This document shows, one piece after another, positions 1-9,800 of a stretch of DNA of 51,932 bases. Position 1 is the stretch's first letter. Every line of letters starts with the position of its first letter. The DNA is taken from NCBI GenBank assembly GCA_947626195.1, contig CANQRF010000012.1, positions 1 to 51,932 on the forward strand, read 5' to 3'. A model generated the notes under the pieces. That model was given only the letters and a program-made list of their open reading frames with translations. It was not told where the DNA came from and ran no database searches. The position numbers were made by a program, and so were the translations under genes. This stretch comes from an uncultured Eggerthellaceae bacterium (GTDB lineage: Bacteria; Actinomycetota; Coriobacteriia; Coriobacteriales; Eggerthellaceae).

Positions 1-44
1 GAATTTAAATCAAATATGATACATTTCCATTTTGATTTCTGCGC

Positions 45-88
45 CGAAAGAACCTCGAAAGAACCCCCGAAAAACCTCGAAAGAACCT
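45..88. repeat. Four short tandem repeats
   Basis: Four head-to-tail copies of a 10-12 bp unit close to CGAAAGAACCT occupy 45-55, 56-67, 68-77 and 78-88. They lie downstream of the minus-strand ATPase gene and outside any convincing gene. No function is evident. Nothing else was seen in bases 1-241. Confidence 0.6.
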
Positions 89-241
89 CAGTTTGCCTTC
101 CGGCAAAGCCCAATATGCCGAACGGGCCATTAGCTCAATACGGTAGAAGAGATGATAGCATTCCTCGAAAGAGAAACAGGCGAATGAGGAAGAGGGTTAT
201 CATACGCCTCTCGTAAACGAGAAGCACTTCCCGGCGTCCTG

Positions 242-1648
242 CTACCTTCCGCGATAGAGCTCTTCCATGGTGATGGATCGCTCGTTTCCGGCGGCCTCCA
301 TCTTCTCCAGCGTTTTTTGCGACAAGGGGCTTTTGGAGAAGAGCCAATAGTGCGCCGGCGTGAAGTCTTTGATGCAGCGGGCGCGGCTCTTCAGCTTGGC
401 CAAAGCCTCGGATTCGTTGAAGTCATTTCGCCATTTGCACTCGCCGAGAATCATCGTCTTGGAGAAACGGTCGGCGGCCACGATGTCGATGTCAGCAGGC
501 TTGCGTGCCTCGGGGTCGGTGCCCCACCACGACCCGAACGCCGATGCGGGGACGGGCAACTCGCCGTCGAGCGACTGCTGCCGCATCCATTCCAAGCAAA
601 CGCGCTCGAAGCGTTTGCCCAGGTAGGTGGCGAACTTATCTTCTGGAATATTCTGGGCGACGACCTTCCCCGTGCCCTCCTCGATGTCGCCCACCGCGGG
701 CATGACGAAGCTGTACCAGAAATCGTAGCATCCGTCGCGGAAGCGGTAGATGCCCTTGCGCGAGTTTTCGGCGTCCTCGCCAAAGGGAACGATGCGCTCG
801 ATGATCTGCAGGCGCTGCAGCGTGCGCAGGTATTTCGCAGCGGCCGACGTGGTGATGCCCGCACGGTCGGCGATCTCGTTTTGGCGATTCGCGCCGGAAC
901 CCAGGGCGCGCAATATCGAGTTGTAGATGGAGGGCTCGCGCAGCTCCTGGCGAAGCAGCATCAGGGGCTCCTCGTAGAGAAACCCGCGCGGGTCGAAGTA
1001 GAGCCGCGCGATGTTCTCGCGGAAGCCGAGCGCGGGGTCTATCTGCTCCAGGTAGTAGGGCACCCCGCCAATGCAGGCATAGTATTTGAAGGCATCCTCG
1101 TCGCTTGCGCCGGGAAGCATGGAGGCGGCGGTCAGATAGTCGAAGGGCCTGAGCCTTATCTGGGCGGTGCGGCGCCCGTGGAGCGGGCTCTTCCTGCCCA
1201 AAACGTCGCTTTCCATGAAGCCCTGGTCGCTGCCGCAGAGCACGAGGCAGAGCTTCGTTTTCGAGAGCTGGTGGTCGATTGCGATTTGGAAGACCGAGGT
1301 CAGCGAGGGGTCGCTTATCGCGGCGTAGGGAAACTCGTCGAAGATGAGGAGGAGCGGCTCGTCGCGTGCCCTCTCCGCCACGAATTCCAAGGCCGACCTC
1401 CACGAGGAGAAGGCGATGCCGGAAGGGAGCGCGAAATGCTTCGCCAGGGCGGCGCTGAAATCGGAGAGGTTGTTGCGCGCCGATTGCTGCTGGGCCGTGA
1501 AGAAAAGCGTCGGCTTGTCGGCGGCGAAATGCGTGAGCAGGGTCGTTTTGCCCACGCGCCTGCGCCCGTAGACGATCACCATCTCGAACGTATCGGAGTC
1601 GTAGGCCCTTTGGAGCGTCTCCAATTCGTCTTGGCGTCCGACAAACAT
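242..1648 (-). CDS. AAA-type ATPase with C-terminal DUF234-like nuclease-fold domain
   Basis: This 468-residue protein starts directly with a nucleotide-binding core. The Walker A loop GRRRVGKTT is at residues 28-36 and a Walker B stretch LLLIFDEFPY lies near residue 100. A winged-helix-like middle follows around residues 250-300. The C-terminus has the spacing of a PD-(D/E)XK fold (ADIDIV, then GECKWR). This order is that of the archaeal-type ATPase plus DUF234 family, whose biological role is not established; nuclease activity is inferred from the motif only. It is the only one of three ATPases of this general type in the window that keeps its nucleotide-binding core. The start at 1648 is supported by a GGAG ribosome site and an upstream inverted repeat. 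The gene stands alone on the minus strand. Confidence 0.85.
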   Translation of the reverse strand: MFVGRQDELETLQRAYDSDTFEMVIVYGRRRVGKTTLLTHFAADKPTLFFTAQQQSARNNLSDFSAALAKHFALPSGIAFSSWRSALEFVAERARDEPLLLIFDEFPYAAISDPSLTSVFQIAIDHQLSKTKLCLVLCGSDQGFMESDVLGRKSPLHGRRTAQIRLRPFDYLTAASMLPGASDEDAFKYYACIGGVPYYLEQIDPALGFRENIARLYFDPRGFLYEEPLMLLRQELREPSIYNSILRALGSGANRQNEIADRAGITTSAAAKYLRTLQRLQIIERIVPFGEDAENSRKGIYRFRDGCYDFWYSFVMPAVGDIEEGTGKVVAQNIPEDKFATYLGKRFERVCLEWMRQQSLDGELPVPASAFGSWWGTDPEARKPADIDIVAADRFSKTMILGECKWRNDFNESEALAKLKSRARCIKDFTPAHYWLFSKSPLSQKTLEKMEAAGNERSITMEELYRGR

Positions 1649-1667
1649 GGCATCTCCTTCGTCAATT

Positions 1668-1704
1668 TAAGATGCTCATGATTATACTACTCATAAGAAT
1701 CTTA
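1668..1704 (-). promoter_or_regulatory. Inverted repeat enclosing a promoter -10 for the ATPase gene
   Basis: Two 14-bp arms, 1668-1681 and 1691-1704, match at 12 of 14 positions when one is reverse-complemented. The 9-base loop between them, read on the minus strand, gives TATAAT as a likely -10 box. The centre lies about 40 bases upstream of the start codon. A protein binding this dyad would block transcription, so autoregulation or a dedicated repressor is plausible. Confidence 0.5.
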
Positions 1705-2062
1705 CGTGACGTGGAGAATCATTCCGGCGATGTTGGGGTAGCGATAGGCAGCGATGGGATTTATACGTGACCCCGAAGGCGATTACTACTTGATAAGGGC
1801 GGTTGAGATATGACGAGCTTGACTGAGCGTCGGTTTTGCGTCCGCTGCGTCGGCTTTGCGTCGGTCTGGCCCTGAATCAATCATAGCGACATGACCTTGT
1901 ATCCTTTGATCTCCTTCAGCAAATCATGCGTATGCATTTTTCGAGCGAAAATAGAGCCTCACGCCTAAGGCAGAGAGAAAAGAATTGATGATAGAATCAT
2001 CCCTGTCTATTCATGATTCACTACAAAGGCCAGCTGCATATAAGACCACGAAATGAGGACAC
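1705..2062. other. Intergenic DNA, one copy of a 31-bp direct repeat
   Basis: No convincing gene was found. Bases 1828-1858 match 2524-2554 at 28 of 31 positions, so near-identical copies flank the small gene at 2063-2332. A GAGG ribosome site at about 2054-2057 precedes that gene. The rest shows nothing recognisable. Confidence 0.55.
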
Positions 2063-2332
2063 ATGGTGACGATTGAAGACATACAAAAGCATTGCGGAGA
2101 GTTCTTTACGTTTCATCTTGCCGACAATCGGAGAATTTCGGCCCGCATAGTGGGCTATGAGACCCTCTTTGACACGATGGACACCGACGACGAAGGACGA
2201 GAGACCGTGCACCTTGGCTTTTCAGGATGGGCCGAACAGCTCTATCTTGACGAGATCGTTAGCATGGAGCCGTACGAGGGAACCGAGCCTGTATACTACG
2301 AACCCGATCTCGTATTGGCGAAGGTTTCTTAA
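2063..2332 (+). CDS. Small acidic protein of unknown function
   Basis: An 89-residue open frame starts at ATG with GAGG seven bases upstream and is followed by a strong terminator. I do not recognise a family. The protein is acidic, has no membrane segment or signal peptide, and has a compact alternating hydrophobic pattern with a central acidic stretch DTMDTDDEGRE. Its ribosome site, its own terminator and the absence of a better frame on either strand support it as a real single-gene unit. The gene and its terminator lie between two copies of a 31-bp direct repeat (1828-1858 and 2524-2554), which suggests it may have arrived as one piece. Confidence 0.6.
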   Translation: MVTIEDIQKHCGEFFTFHLADNRRISARIVGYETLFDTMDTDDEGRETVHLGFSGWAEQLYLDEIVSMEPYEGTEPVYYEPDLVLAKVS

Positions 2333-2381
2333 TAAGGCAACCCAAACCACTACGCCCGACCTCTCTCAGGTTGCGTCACAG

Positions 2382-2401
2382 CCCGCTTCGGCGGGTTTTT
2401 T
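2382..2401 (+). terminator. Rho-independent terminator with TTCG loop
   Basis: A 5-bp stem CCCGC/GCGGG closes a TTCG tetraloop and is followed by six T residues. It ends the transcript of the small gene at 2063-2332. Confidence 0.9.
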
Positions 2402-3042
2402 CTTTGGCGGCGCGGGGCGCGTAACGAGCGAGGGGGAAGGCCGCCGAGGGGCGTTTCTCGCTCACGGGAGCGCACAATGGGAGCTTTAGGGCAGGGCCGA
2501 CGAAAAGCCGACGGAAATTTTTTCGTCGGTTTTGCGTCCGTTGCGTCCGTTTTGACATAAAAAACAAGGCATTTGCCAGAAATTAGCCCTCATTTTTGCC
2601 TGAAAAAAGAAGTGCAAGTGATTTACCGAAATTTAACTTCCATTTTCGCCCGAAAAAAGTATGCTTTATTACATAGTGCTTAAAAAGCGTTATGAGAAGA
2701 AGCTGCCGAGTGACGAGAGCGAAAAAGGACCGAATTCTATATGGGGCAAAAAGGCATACTTTTTCTACGCGCCTCGCGCTTCCGTGCGGGGGGGGGTTGT
2801 ATTTCTGCGAAAGGCGCAAGCTCCTCAATCTCGCGAACGCAAGGCGCAAGCTCCCGCACCCCGCACACGAAACGCACGAAGGGCAGCTCCAACAGGCAAG
2901 AAGAGCGGCCGGCGTTTCCCGTCGGCGCGCTGCACGTGTATGTGGCGGGGCGCATGTCCTATGAGCCCATCTCGCGCCGCGGTGCTCGCTCGCGCATCCG
3001 CCTGCATCTCCCTGCACGTACATCCGATGGGGCGCATGTCCT
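2402..3042. other. Long intergenic stretch rich in short direct repeats
   Basis: No protein-like frame was accepted here. Contents are: the second 31-bp repeat copy at 2524-2554; a 50-bp-spaced repeat of the form CATTTTYGCCYGAAAAAAG at 2591-2609 and 2641-2659; a run of nine G at 2788-2796; two copies of AAGGCGCAAGCTCC near 2812 and 2842; and the repeat at 2947-2972. The first part is AT-rich and the second GC-rich. Open frames in the GC-rich part overlap on both strands and look like composition artefacts. Confidence 0.55.
2947..2972 (+). repeat. 26-bp direct repeat, first copy (mate at 3029-3054)
   Basis: Bases 2947-2972 and 3029-3054 share GGGGCGCATGTCCTATGAG followed by SSCATCT, 82 bases apart. 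The second copy contains the start codon of the zinc/AP2 gene at 3043, so this is a duplicated translation-start region. In the first copy the equivalent ATG at 2961 opens a frame that closes at 3056. Confidence 0.7.
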
Positions 3043-3789
3043 ATGAGGGCATCTGATTTCATCGGCAAGCGCTTCGGCAGGCTCGTCGTGGAAGGGGATT
3101 CCGGCGAGCGCAGGGGCCATAGCGTCCTCTGGCGGTGCAGATGCGACTGCGGCGGGGAAACGCTCGCGGTGCGCCACGAGCTCGTTGGCGGAAAGGTCGC
3201 GGACTGCGGTTGCGTTCCGCGGCGGGCGCATAAAGGGACTCTCGACCTCACGGGGCGCCGCTTCGGAATGCTTCTCGTCGTGGGGCGCGCGGACGAGGCA
3301 AAGCACGTCAAGAACAAACGCTGGCACTGCAAATGCGATTGCGGCAACGAGGTCGACGTGTTCGACGGAAACCTGCTGCGCGGCCGTACGAGGAGCTGCG
3401 GGTGCCTCAACCGCGAGCAGAGCACAGGGATGCACGAGCACCTGCACTACCAAGACAACACCTGCATCGAGCGCCTCGAGCGCGTGCGGCGCGAGGGCAA
3501 ATACAACAAGGCGGGCTTCCGCGGCCTGTTCCTCACGAAGAACGGGAAGTACCGCGCCATGATCACTTTCCAGAGAAAGCACTACAACCTCGGCTATTTC
3601 GACGACTTCGATGAGGCGGTGCAAGCGCGCCTTGAGGCCGAGGAGATTTTGCAGACAGGCTACATGGACGCATTTCACCGCTACGAGGAACGGGCATCTG
3701 CTGACCCTCATTGGGCTTCAGAGAACCCGTTCTTCTTCAGGGTTTTTCGCACGAACAGGCAATTCGAAGTGAGCACAAACGAGCTATGA
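3043..3789 (+). CDS. Protein with two CxCxCG zinc-type modules and an AP2-like DNA-binding domain
   Basis: The 248-residue protein opens with two copies of one module. Each begins G(K/R)RFG(R/M)L, continues to W(R/H)C(R/K)CDCG and ends with a second cysteine pair (DCGC, then SCGCL); they cover about residues 8-58 and 68-122. Four close cysteines per module suggest a bound metal ion. A later segment, about residues 160-205 (GFRGLFLTKNGKYRAMI, then LGYFDDFDEAVQARLEAE), matches the AP2 fold, familiar from phage-type homing proteins. No HNH residues were seen, so it is more likely DNA-binding than a nuclease. The start lies inside a duplicated 26-bp sequence. Function is unknown; a mobile or phage origin is inferred. 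Confidence 0.7.
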   Translation: MRASDFIGKRFGRLVVEGDSGERRGHSVLWRCRCDCGGETLAVRHELVGGKVADCGCVPRRAHKGTLDLTGRRFGMLLVVGRADEAKHVKNKRWHCKCDCGNEVDVFDGNLLRGRTRSCGCLNREQSTGMHEHLHYQDNTCIERLERVRREGKYNKAGFRGLFLTKNGKYRAMITFQRKHYNLGYFDDFDEAVQARLEAEEILQTGYMDAFHRYEERASADPHWASENPFFFRVFRTNRQFEVSTNEL

Positions 3790-3860
3790 AGGACGAACAG
3801 GTGAACAGAGCAGCACTTCATCGCGCGCTTGCGCTCCCTTTGGCAATGGACCGAGGCTAA
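3786..3860 (+). CDS. Possible 24-residue leader or coupling peptide
   Basis: An ATG at 3786 overlaps the stop codon of the zinc/AP2 gene as ATGA. The frame ends at 3858-3860, three bases before the GGGAGG ribosome site of the giant surface gene. The arrangement would suit translational coupling or a leader peptide. No strong ribosome site precedes it and it has no recognisable sequence, so it may be chance. Confidence 0.25.
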   Translation: MKDEQVNRAALHRALALPLAMDRG

Positions 3861-3879
3861 TCGGGAGGTTTTGAATCCG

Positions 3880-6800
3880 ATGCACGCATCAAACACACCG
3901 AAGACAATCGATTCCAAGAATAATCAGGTGCCGCGCCTTCGCCGCGCGGCGAGCGTAAGTAACGTGCGCCATATCGGGCGTCATGTGGGGCGCATCGCCA
4001 AGCGAAGCCTGAAGAGGCCTTTGAGCACCGCCCTCGCGCTCATGATGGCCATCGTGCTCGGCGTGGGCGTGATGGGCAACTTCGCCACCGCGACGCCAAA
4101 CACTTACAACCAGCCGACGCAAGGTGTCAGCACCCGTGTGGCAGACCCCAATACGATGGACGACTATATCAATCAGCTGCTCGGCGGCACCGATCGCGAA
4201 GACAACAAATATGAACCATCGATTTACGGCTCGCGCTATGCGGGGCGCATCTGGTCGGACAAATCCGTCATCGCAAATACGCCCAACAGTTCCGGCGGCG
4301 GCACCGGCGCATCGGTTGTGCTTGATGCGGAGACCGACGGCATCTACACCGATGAGAAACTTGGCCAAACGGACGTTATCCCCAACTATGTTCCGGAAAA
4401 TCTGCGGACGATCTCGACGGACGAGGACTTCCTCCATATCTACTCGGCCCTTGGCTCCAGCCAGCTCGAGAACGAGGTCTATCATACCCCGCTCGACGTG
4501 GTCATCGTTCTTGACATTTCCGGATCCATGGCCTCGGGCGGAAGTGAGTATGACGGCACGGTGTCGGCAAAAGCAGGTTCGCGTATCGGGAAAACCTTGT
4601 ATGCCGTCAATCAGGCAATAAAGGCCCTGATTGATGCTAACCCGGACAACCGCATCGGCGTGGCCGTTTATGCGTCAAGGGCCGTTCAATTATTCGAGCC
4701 GGTTTGCTTCAGCTCTAGCGAAAATGCAAACTGGTTTACTCTCGCACCGGTGGGTCAGGAAGGAAACCGAAACGTTTATTTCAAAGAGTATGATGACGCG
4801 AGCTTGAGCTACAATGGCGGCCCTGGTTCCTTCTTGATCGAAGTGGACGGTCAAGCCGCCGATGTCAATTCTCAAGGACAGCATGATGAATACGCAGCGC
4901 TTAACACGCTTAGCCAAGTGTCGCAAAGCGTTAAAAACAGCAATCGGGTTCTTGTCGGAAATTTTGATGCCATTAATAGGCCAAACTTCGTGAATGAGAG
5001 CAGCACTACCTATTGGTCAACCAATGTCCAAGCGGGTATTGCCGCTGGCATGGAAATGCTCGCAAATGAGGAAGTCACCACATGGACATCTCCCATTACG
5101 GGAAAAGAGTATAACCGAACCCCGGTCGTCATGGTTATGACCGATGGCGTATCCAACTCCCTCGCCAACGAAGCGTCCAATTCCCCTCAGGGTGGCTTGC
5201 AAAACGGAGACGCGTGGTGGAATCCTGATTTCTCCGCGACTGGCGGTGAGGCTCAATATAATGTCAAAGCAAATGCAACAAACGACATCGTGGCATCAGC
5301 CGTTATGACGGGGTCTTATTATCGAACGCTCATCGAAGATAATTACAGCAAGTCGACAACGCGCGTCTATGGATTGGGCGTTGATATTCAAGAAGTTGTT
5401 TCGGATGGTGCCAACAGCTATCAATATGGCTCGGTATATGGAACCTTGAATCCAAAGGAGTTCTTTAACGCAGCCAGTACCAATCCATACATAAGTGCTG
5501 GTTATCAACTCTATTCAAGCTGGGCAAACGGCAGCGGCAATGTCAATGGCAATCCTGCCTCTTACGCAACCTATGCGCCCGGCACAAGCAATACAGGGCA
5601 AGGCCAAACCGTCAATTTCAATCAGCTACCATCAACCAATGATGGTGCATATCCGGTAGGCGCTCCCAGTAAAGAAGACGTTGAATCCAATATCAATTAT
5701 GTTGATTCGTACCAAGAGGTCGAATCAACGAATATGGAAAATCTATTCTCCAACATTATCACCGACTTGTCAGGCGAGGTGTTCACGCCGCTCGAGGGAA
5801 TGAACGACCTTGGCTCATCGGATTCCATCTCGTATATCGACCCCTTGGGCATCGGCATGGAGATCAAGAAGCCCTATTCGATGGTCGATGGCTCCACGGC
5901 CAACGGCGACATGCAGATGGTGCTCAACGGCAACGTCTACGGCATCGTCCAGTCGGCGGTCTACGACTATCAGTGGAACACGGCATATTTCAGGGCGCAT
6001 ACAACGTCCTACGATCCTAGCACCGCCACCTTCCAGTTGGGCTGGTATAGCGGAGACGATCCCGCGAATGCGACATATGAAGGCGCTACGCTAGCCAACG
6101 GGATGACGAGCCAGGATGCTTGGAGCCAAGGCTGGGTCTATCGCATCGATTTTTCCACCATTCAAGAATTCGTGCCGGGACTTGAGAAGACCGACGACCC
6201 TTCATATAACACATTGCTTCAAAAGCAGCAGAACACCGTTTACACGGTCTATCGCATTGCCACCAAGAATGGCGTGGAGATGACCGAGCAGCAGCGGCGC
6301 ACAAAAATCCAGAATCCGGCTTACGGCCATGCGAACACCATCTTGGACGACACTCCGGGCGCTTATGCCTTAAGCGACATCCGCATCTGGGAAGAACATA
6401 CCGGCGATTGGCAAGACGATTATCTCGGCGACGCTGTCAGCGATCCCGGTTATGATGATGCGCTCTATGTGGACATTCCGAACAATGCGCTTCCGCTGCA
6501 AACTGCGACGATCACGACCCATTCTTCCGAGGAACCGGATAGCCCCAAGGCTTACACCTACGCGACGAACCTCGGCGGGGCGCATGAAGGCGAGGCCGAT
6601 CAGGCGGACTACTATGCCCAGTCGACGCCGTTCAGGCTCTTCTACTCCGTCGGCATCGACGATGATCTGCTCTACGACTCCGGCAACGTGGACATCTCGT
6701 CCCTCGAGAAGAGCTTCCTCGACAGCCATACGCAAACGGACGGCAGCATCTGGTTCATTTCGAATTACTGGGGCACGAACACCACTGCCTCTTCTTCGAT

Positions 6801-9800
6801 GGTGTCGGCAAACCCGATGAACCTCTTCATTTCAACGAGCGTGACCCAAGGTGGGGAAGGAAACACCTACAGCTTTACGCCCTATACCGGCTACGCGTCC
6901 AACATAACGGCGGGCAACGTCATGTACTATCTCGTGGATACGGATCCCTCATCGCAGCTGGGCTATTTCACGTCAGCGACGACGCCGAGCACCGTGAGCA
7001 CGATCCTTTCGACTTACTGCATGAGCGAAGGAAACGCACCTCAAAGCAATAAGAGCCTTCAGACGCTCCTCGAAAAGGTAGCCACGGACTATGCATCTGC
7101 GGAGCCGGGAAGCTCCCCGCAGGCGAAATACGTGGTCGCGGTGGCCTACACGGCTGACCCGTCGGCGACTGAATCCGGCGCAGCGTTCCAGAGCGCGGCA
7201 TCGTGCATCGTTCCGACCACAGCCTCGAATTCCATCGGAACGCTCAATCTCACGATCTCGTCGTCTGACGGACTTGCCGGCAACACGCCCTACAGCGGTG
7301 GAGCCCAGGGCCCCAACCAAGTCCTCACGTACTATCTCGTCGATGCAGACGCTGACGTGTCCACCCCGATAACGAGTTGGGACACCAAAACGACGAAACA
7401 GCAAGTGGAGAGCTATCTTCAAAACGCTCAAACGATATCGCCGAGCGAGCTGGACGCCGCATTGAAGAATCCGGATAATGCCGGCAAGATGCTCTACGCG
7501 GTGCAGTACAGCGGAGACCCGACCAGCAGCTCTGCGACCGTTTTCGCGGCGGGGTACGCCCAGATCCCCTTGAGCTCCTCCGAGTCCCCCACCCAGACGA
7601 ATCCCGAGACAGGCAACCCTGCGACGACGTTCTCGCCATCGAGTGAGAACCGCTACTACGTCTTCCAGAAGAACCTGCCGCTCTACGCTGTGCCTGCCAA
7701 TGCGGTTGAGGCACTCGGCGGAGGCGAGAACCTGCCATACTTTGAGATACCGACTCAGGACGGCGTATCGTCGGTGGCCGAGAGTGGAAAGCAGGTCACC
7801 GGCATCACCCTCACGGATTTCAAATCGCTCAATTTCACATATGAGGGCGGGAGCGCGACAACGTGCCCCGTCGTGACGGGCGTCAACGATGATGGAGACA
7901 CGGTGGGCACGACGGACAACGCCCTGACCTCCGATGGTTGGTACTACATCATCATCGAATACTTCGAGCCGAGCACCGAAAAGAACGATGATGGCGACAC
8001 GCTTGCCGTTCCCAAGCAGATGGCCGTTCCCCGTCAGGGAAGCCAGTTCGGCTCCGAGATAGCAGGGGAGAGCGTCCACTTCGGCGAATACCTCTGCTGG
8101 TACCAGCCACCGGCCGACGATGCTGCAGGCGAAGAAAAGGGCGATATCGGCTCGGTTGTAGGTGGCCAGTTCCAGCTTAACAATAACCCTGCGGGAACTG
8201 AACCGGCGGGTGCTGAGGGCCTCGTCGTCACCACCGACGTCGGCGGATTGCGCGTCGGCAACCTTGCGGCCAACCATCGGTCCAAGGCCGCGAACCCGAC
8301 GGAGAGCGCCCAATATTATTACTATCCGAGCATCTCGAGCAATGTGCAGACCGGCGACGGGGGAGACGAGGGGGACGACGGCCACTCTTCAGCGGCCAAC
8401 CTTGTCGTCGACACCCATCTGGGCAACAACGGCCGTGAGACGCTGGCTAACACCGACGTGCTCGTCACGAAGCTCGTCTACGACCCTCAGGGCAACCTTG
8501 TCCCGCCCGACGAGGGCCCTGCCGAGGAGTTCCTCTTCCAAACATACATCGAGGGTTTCACGGGCACGCGTACGGCAGTCGTCGTGGACTACGACGAGTT
8601 CTCCGGCCTTTGGCGCCAGCGCATCAAGACCATCGACGCCGTCACGCTGAACGGCACCGGGCTCCTCGCTTCCAACGACGGATTGAATGCCGCCGTCGTC
8701 ACCTATGACGGCAACACCACTTCCTTCGATTCCGGAGGGCAAACGTTTAAGTATGTCAATGGCGATCAGATCCTGACAGCTCCCACTGAAGACCAAACCC
8801 AGTATTACATTTATGTGCAGGGCGTACTTTCTGAAGGCTCAGTGCCGGTGTATGTGGCCGCAGACAGCGATGAGGAACAGGCCCAAGACGGTGGAAGGAC
8901 CGTTTACGTGGGAAGCCAGACCCAGGCCAACGAGCTTAATGCGACCTCGCCTGCCGCCATCCGCTATGCTGCGCAGGATGCCGACCATCCTGTCGGCACG
9001 CGGGTCTTTTGGACGGGCGGCGGCGACGTCGATGCCGAGGTCTACCTTGTGCCGGTAAGCTGGGTGGAAGGCAATCCGACCGAGTTCGATCCTGATAATA
9101 TGACGTACGAAGGGGATAAAAAGTCACTTTCCGACTGCGTGCGGGTGAACCGCCTTCAGGTGGCGACGCTCACCATCGACCAAGACCAAGCGCTCAGAAG
9201 CGGCGTGAATGTTACGTCTCCCTACAACATCAAGGCGAACTTCCTCACGCGTGAGGTGACCTTTGGGTTGGGCTCTAAGAGCGATCTCTACGACCCGAAC
9301 ACCCTTGTGAGCGTTCGCTTCCCCTACGATAGAGCAACCGCTGATGATATATATAAGAACACGGCCCAGTTCACGCTCAAGAACGGGGAGGGCCTGCTCT
9401 TCCAAGGAGCCTCCTCCCAGGATAACTTCCGCATCACCGAGGCGATGAACGACGCGACCGCCGACGCCTACGACCTCCAGCAGGCGCGCGTGGTGCAATT
9501 CGCGAGCTACGTTACCTACAAGCTGGCGAGCCCCGATGCGGCTCTCACTGAGTGTAGTTTAGATGAGCCGCAGACGGAGGGCTACATAGCCGACACGGGA
9601 ACTGCTACTGAGAACGCCCAGAACCCTGATGGTCGTGGGTCGGCGCAGCTGCAAAACTATGCCTCCTTTACGAACGAACAGCTCGCGACAGGCGAATATA
9701 CGGGTTCGATCACTGGCCTTAAAGTGACGCAGGGCGGGGCGGCGAATAACGCTGCCTTCTTCGGCACGAACGCGAGAAACGGGCTCGAGTTCTATTCCAC

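Noticed and set aside
317-1681. Plus-strand open frame of 454 codons
   Set aside because: It mirrors the ATPase gene on the other strand, which has clear Walker motifs.
2583-3425. Minus-strand frame of 280 codons across the repeat region and AP2 gene
   Set aside because: It overlaps the zinc/AP2 gene, has low-complexity composition and no start signal.
6973-8385. Open frame of 470 codons antisense to the giant adhesin
   Set aside because: No start signal or family; the plus-strand frame continues uninterrupted for 3465 codons.
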